A DNA stretch of 6,154 nucleotides. Origin: an uncultured Clostridia bacterium. GTDB taxonomy: Bacteria > Bacillota > Clostridia > Oscillospirales > Ruminococcaceae. The position numbers and the translations under genes were made by a program. How positions within the stretch are numbered: the stretch's first letter is position 1; each line of letters starts with the position of its first letter. Under the pieces are notes generated by a model. It saw nothing but the letters and a program-made list of their open reading frames with translations, did not search any database and was not told the DNA's origin. Positions 5,456 to 6,154 of this stretch are shown here, piece by piece. The stretch spans positions 1-6,154 of the forward strand of contig CAMEYZ010000131.1 in the NCBI GenBank assembly GCA_945947715.1, given 5' to 3'.

Positions 5456-6154
5456 TCAGTAATCCAGCTCGAGCTCTTCGTAGCCAGAGGGCACCTTCAC
5501 ATCGGAGGACTTTACAGATGTAGTTATCTTAAAAGAGTAGTAGCCAGATTCGTCCACAAGCATAACGGGATTAAGCTTTGTATCGAATACGCAGCCCAGT
5601 GTTTCGCCGTCCTTGTTGGTGAACACCTCGTAATAGTAGCCCTTGCCGTTGTACTTGAACTTGAAGAGATTACCCTTGGCATTATCGGAGATATTGAACT
5701 CAGTAACGGAGCCTACAGTTTCAGAGATGTCGATGCTGCCTTCATCTTCGGTAATGGGGGAGACGATCATCTGCTTTGAGGAGAGGTCAAGGAGAGTCAT
5801 ATTCTTAGAATCTATGTAGATGCCCAGACCCATAGAGATATCTTCCTCGTTCATATATGCGATATATTTTATCTTGCTGCCCTTTAAGCAGAAATCAAGA
5901 ACATAGTCCTTGGATACTAAGGATAACTTCAGAGAAGCCTTAGAGGGGTCCTCGCCCATTTTAGCTACAGATTTGGAAAGCTTGTCAAAATACTTTTTAG
6001 TCCTTGATTTTGAGAAGGTAACAGTGCTTGAGGAGGTCTTTCCCTCGTAGCTCTTCCCCTTTTTAGCAAGGCCCGAGTTGAACTTAACGCCTGTGAGCTT
6101 AACTGCCTCAGTATAAGCAGGATATCCTATCTCGGCAGGTATCGGGGCCTTGCC
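5456..6154 (-). CDS. Uncharacterised protein, C-terminal 232 residues (5'-truncated by window edge)
   Basis: The frame is open from the right edge to TGA 5458-5456. The internal Met at 5959 is not the start: 65 further in-frame residues lie upstream of it without a stop or a ribosome binding site. The visible part starts GKAPIPAEIGYPAY, then has a Lys/Ser-rich stretch (about 31-65). After that come alternating beta-strand-like segments, such as KIKYIAYMNEED and LFKFKYNGKGYYYEVF, and an ending VKVPSGYEELELDY. Antiparallel beta strands with a closing VxxPxGYEEL pattern remind me of LolA/LppX-like lipoprotein folds common in Clostridia, but this is only a resemblance. The decisive N-terminus, where a signal peptide or lipobox would sit, is outside the window. 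No catalytic motif is visible. The gene ends in its own terminator. Confidence 0.8.
   Translation of the reverse strand, partial: GKAPIPAEIGYPAYTEAVKLTGVKFNSGLAKKGKSYEGKTSSSTVTFSKSRTKKYFDKLSKSVAKMGEDPSKASLKLSLVSKDYVLDFCLKGSKIKYIAYMNEEDISMGLGIYIDSKNMTLLDLSSKQMIVSPITEDEGSIDISETVGSVTEFNISDNAKGNLFKFKYNGKGYYYEVFTNKDGETLGCVFDTKLNPVMLVDESGYYSFKITTSVKSSDVKVPSGYEELELDY

Overview
The window looks like a chromosomal segment of a low-to-mid GC, cellulose-degrading Clostridia member, most likely Ruminococcus (R. albus-like). The evidence is AAAGGAG-type ribosome binding sites, AT-rich intergenic regions with sigma-A-like promoters and strong intrinsic terminators, and above all a GH94 phosphorylase carrying the two unusual active-site residues I recall being described for R. 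albus cellodextrin phosphorylase. The genus call is inference; no rRNA or other marker gene is present.

Layout. At the left edge is a possible 17-codon tail of a plus-strand gene (2-55), followed by a strong terminator (79-111). A HAD-superfamily phosphatase gene (127-774) begins almost directly after that hairpin. A new promoter (807-835, TATAAT with extended -10) drives a type IV ABC half-transporter (878-2692), which ends in a strong terminator (2706-2740). Convergent to it on the minus strand is the GH94 cellodextrin/cellobiose phosphorylase gene (5222 down to 2814), with its own terminator (2753-2792) and a near-consensus promoter (5299-5327). The right end holds the 3' part of a minus-strand gene of unknown function (6154 down to 5456), closed by a 14-bp terminator hairpin (5387-5425).

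How it works together. The segment is mostly independently transcribed single genes rather than one operon. The phosphorylase is the metabolic centrepiece: it would act in the cytoplasm, splitting imported cello-oligosaccharides with phosphate into alpha-glucose 1-phosphate and a shortened oligosaccharide. Its promoter region carries two copies of a LacI/CcpA-like half-operator motif, AAAACGGTWAC, one inside the promoter and one in the leader. This is the best regulatory lead in the window. The HAD enzyme and the ABC transporter show no clear functional tie to the phosphorylase: the transporter has exporter architecture, and the HAD protein lacks residues expected of a true beta-phosphoglucomutase.

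I saw no mobile element, CRISPR array, tRNA or rRNA. No radically new system is evident. The most interesting points are the unusual phosphate-site residue of the phosphorylase, its putative dual operator, and the terminator hairpin that abuts the HAD gene's ribosome binding site.
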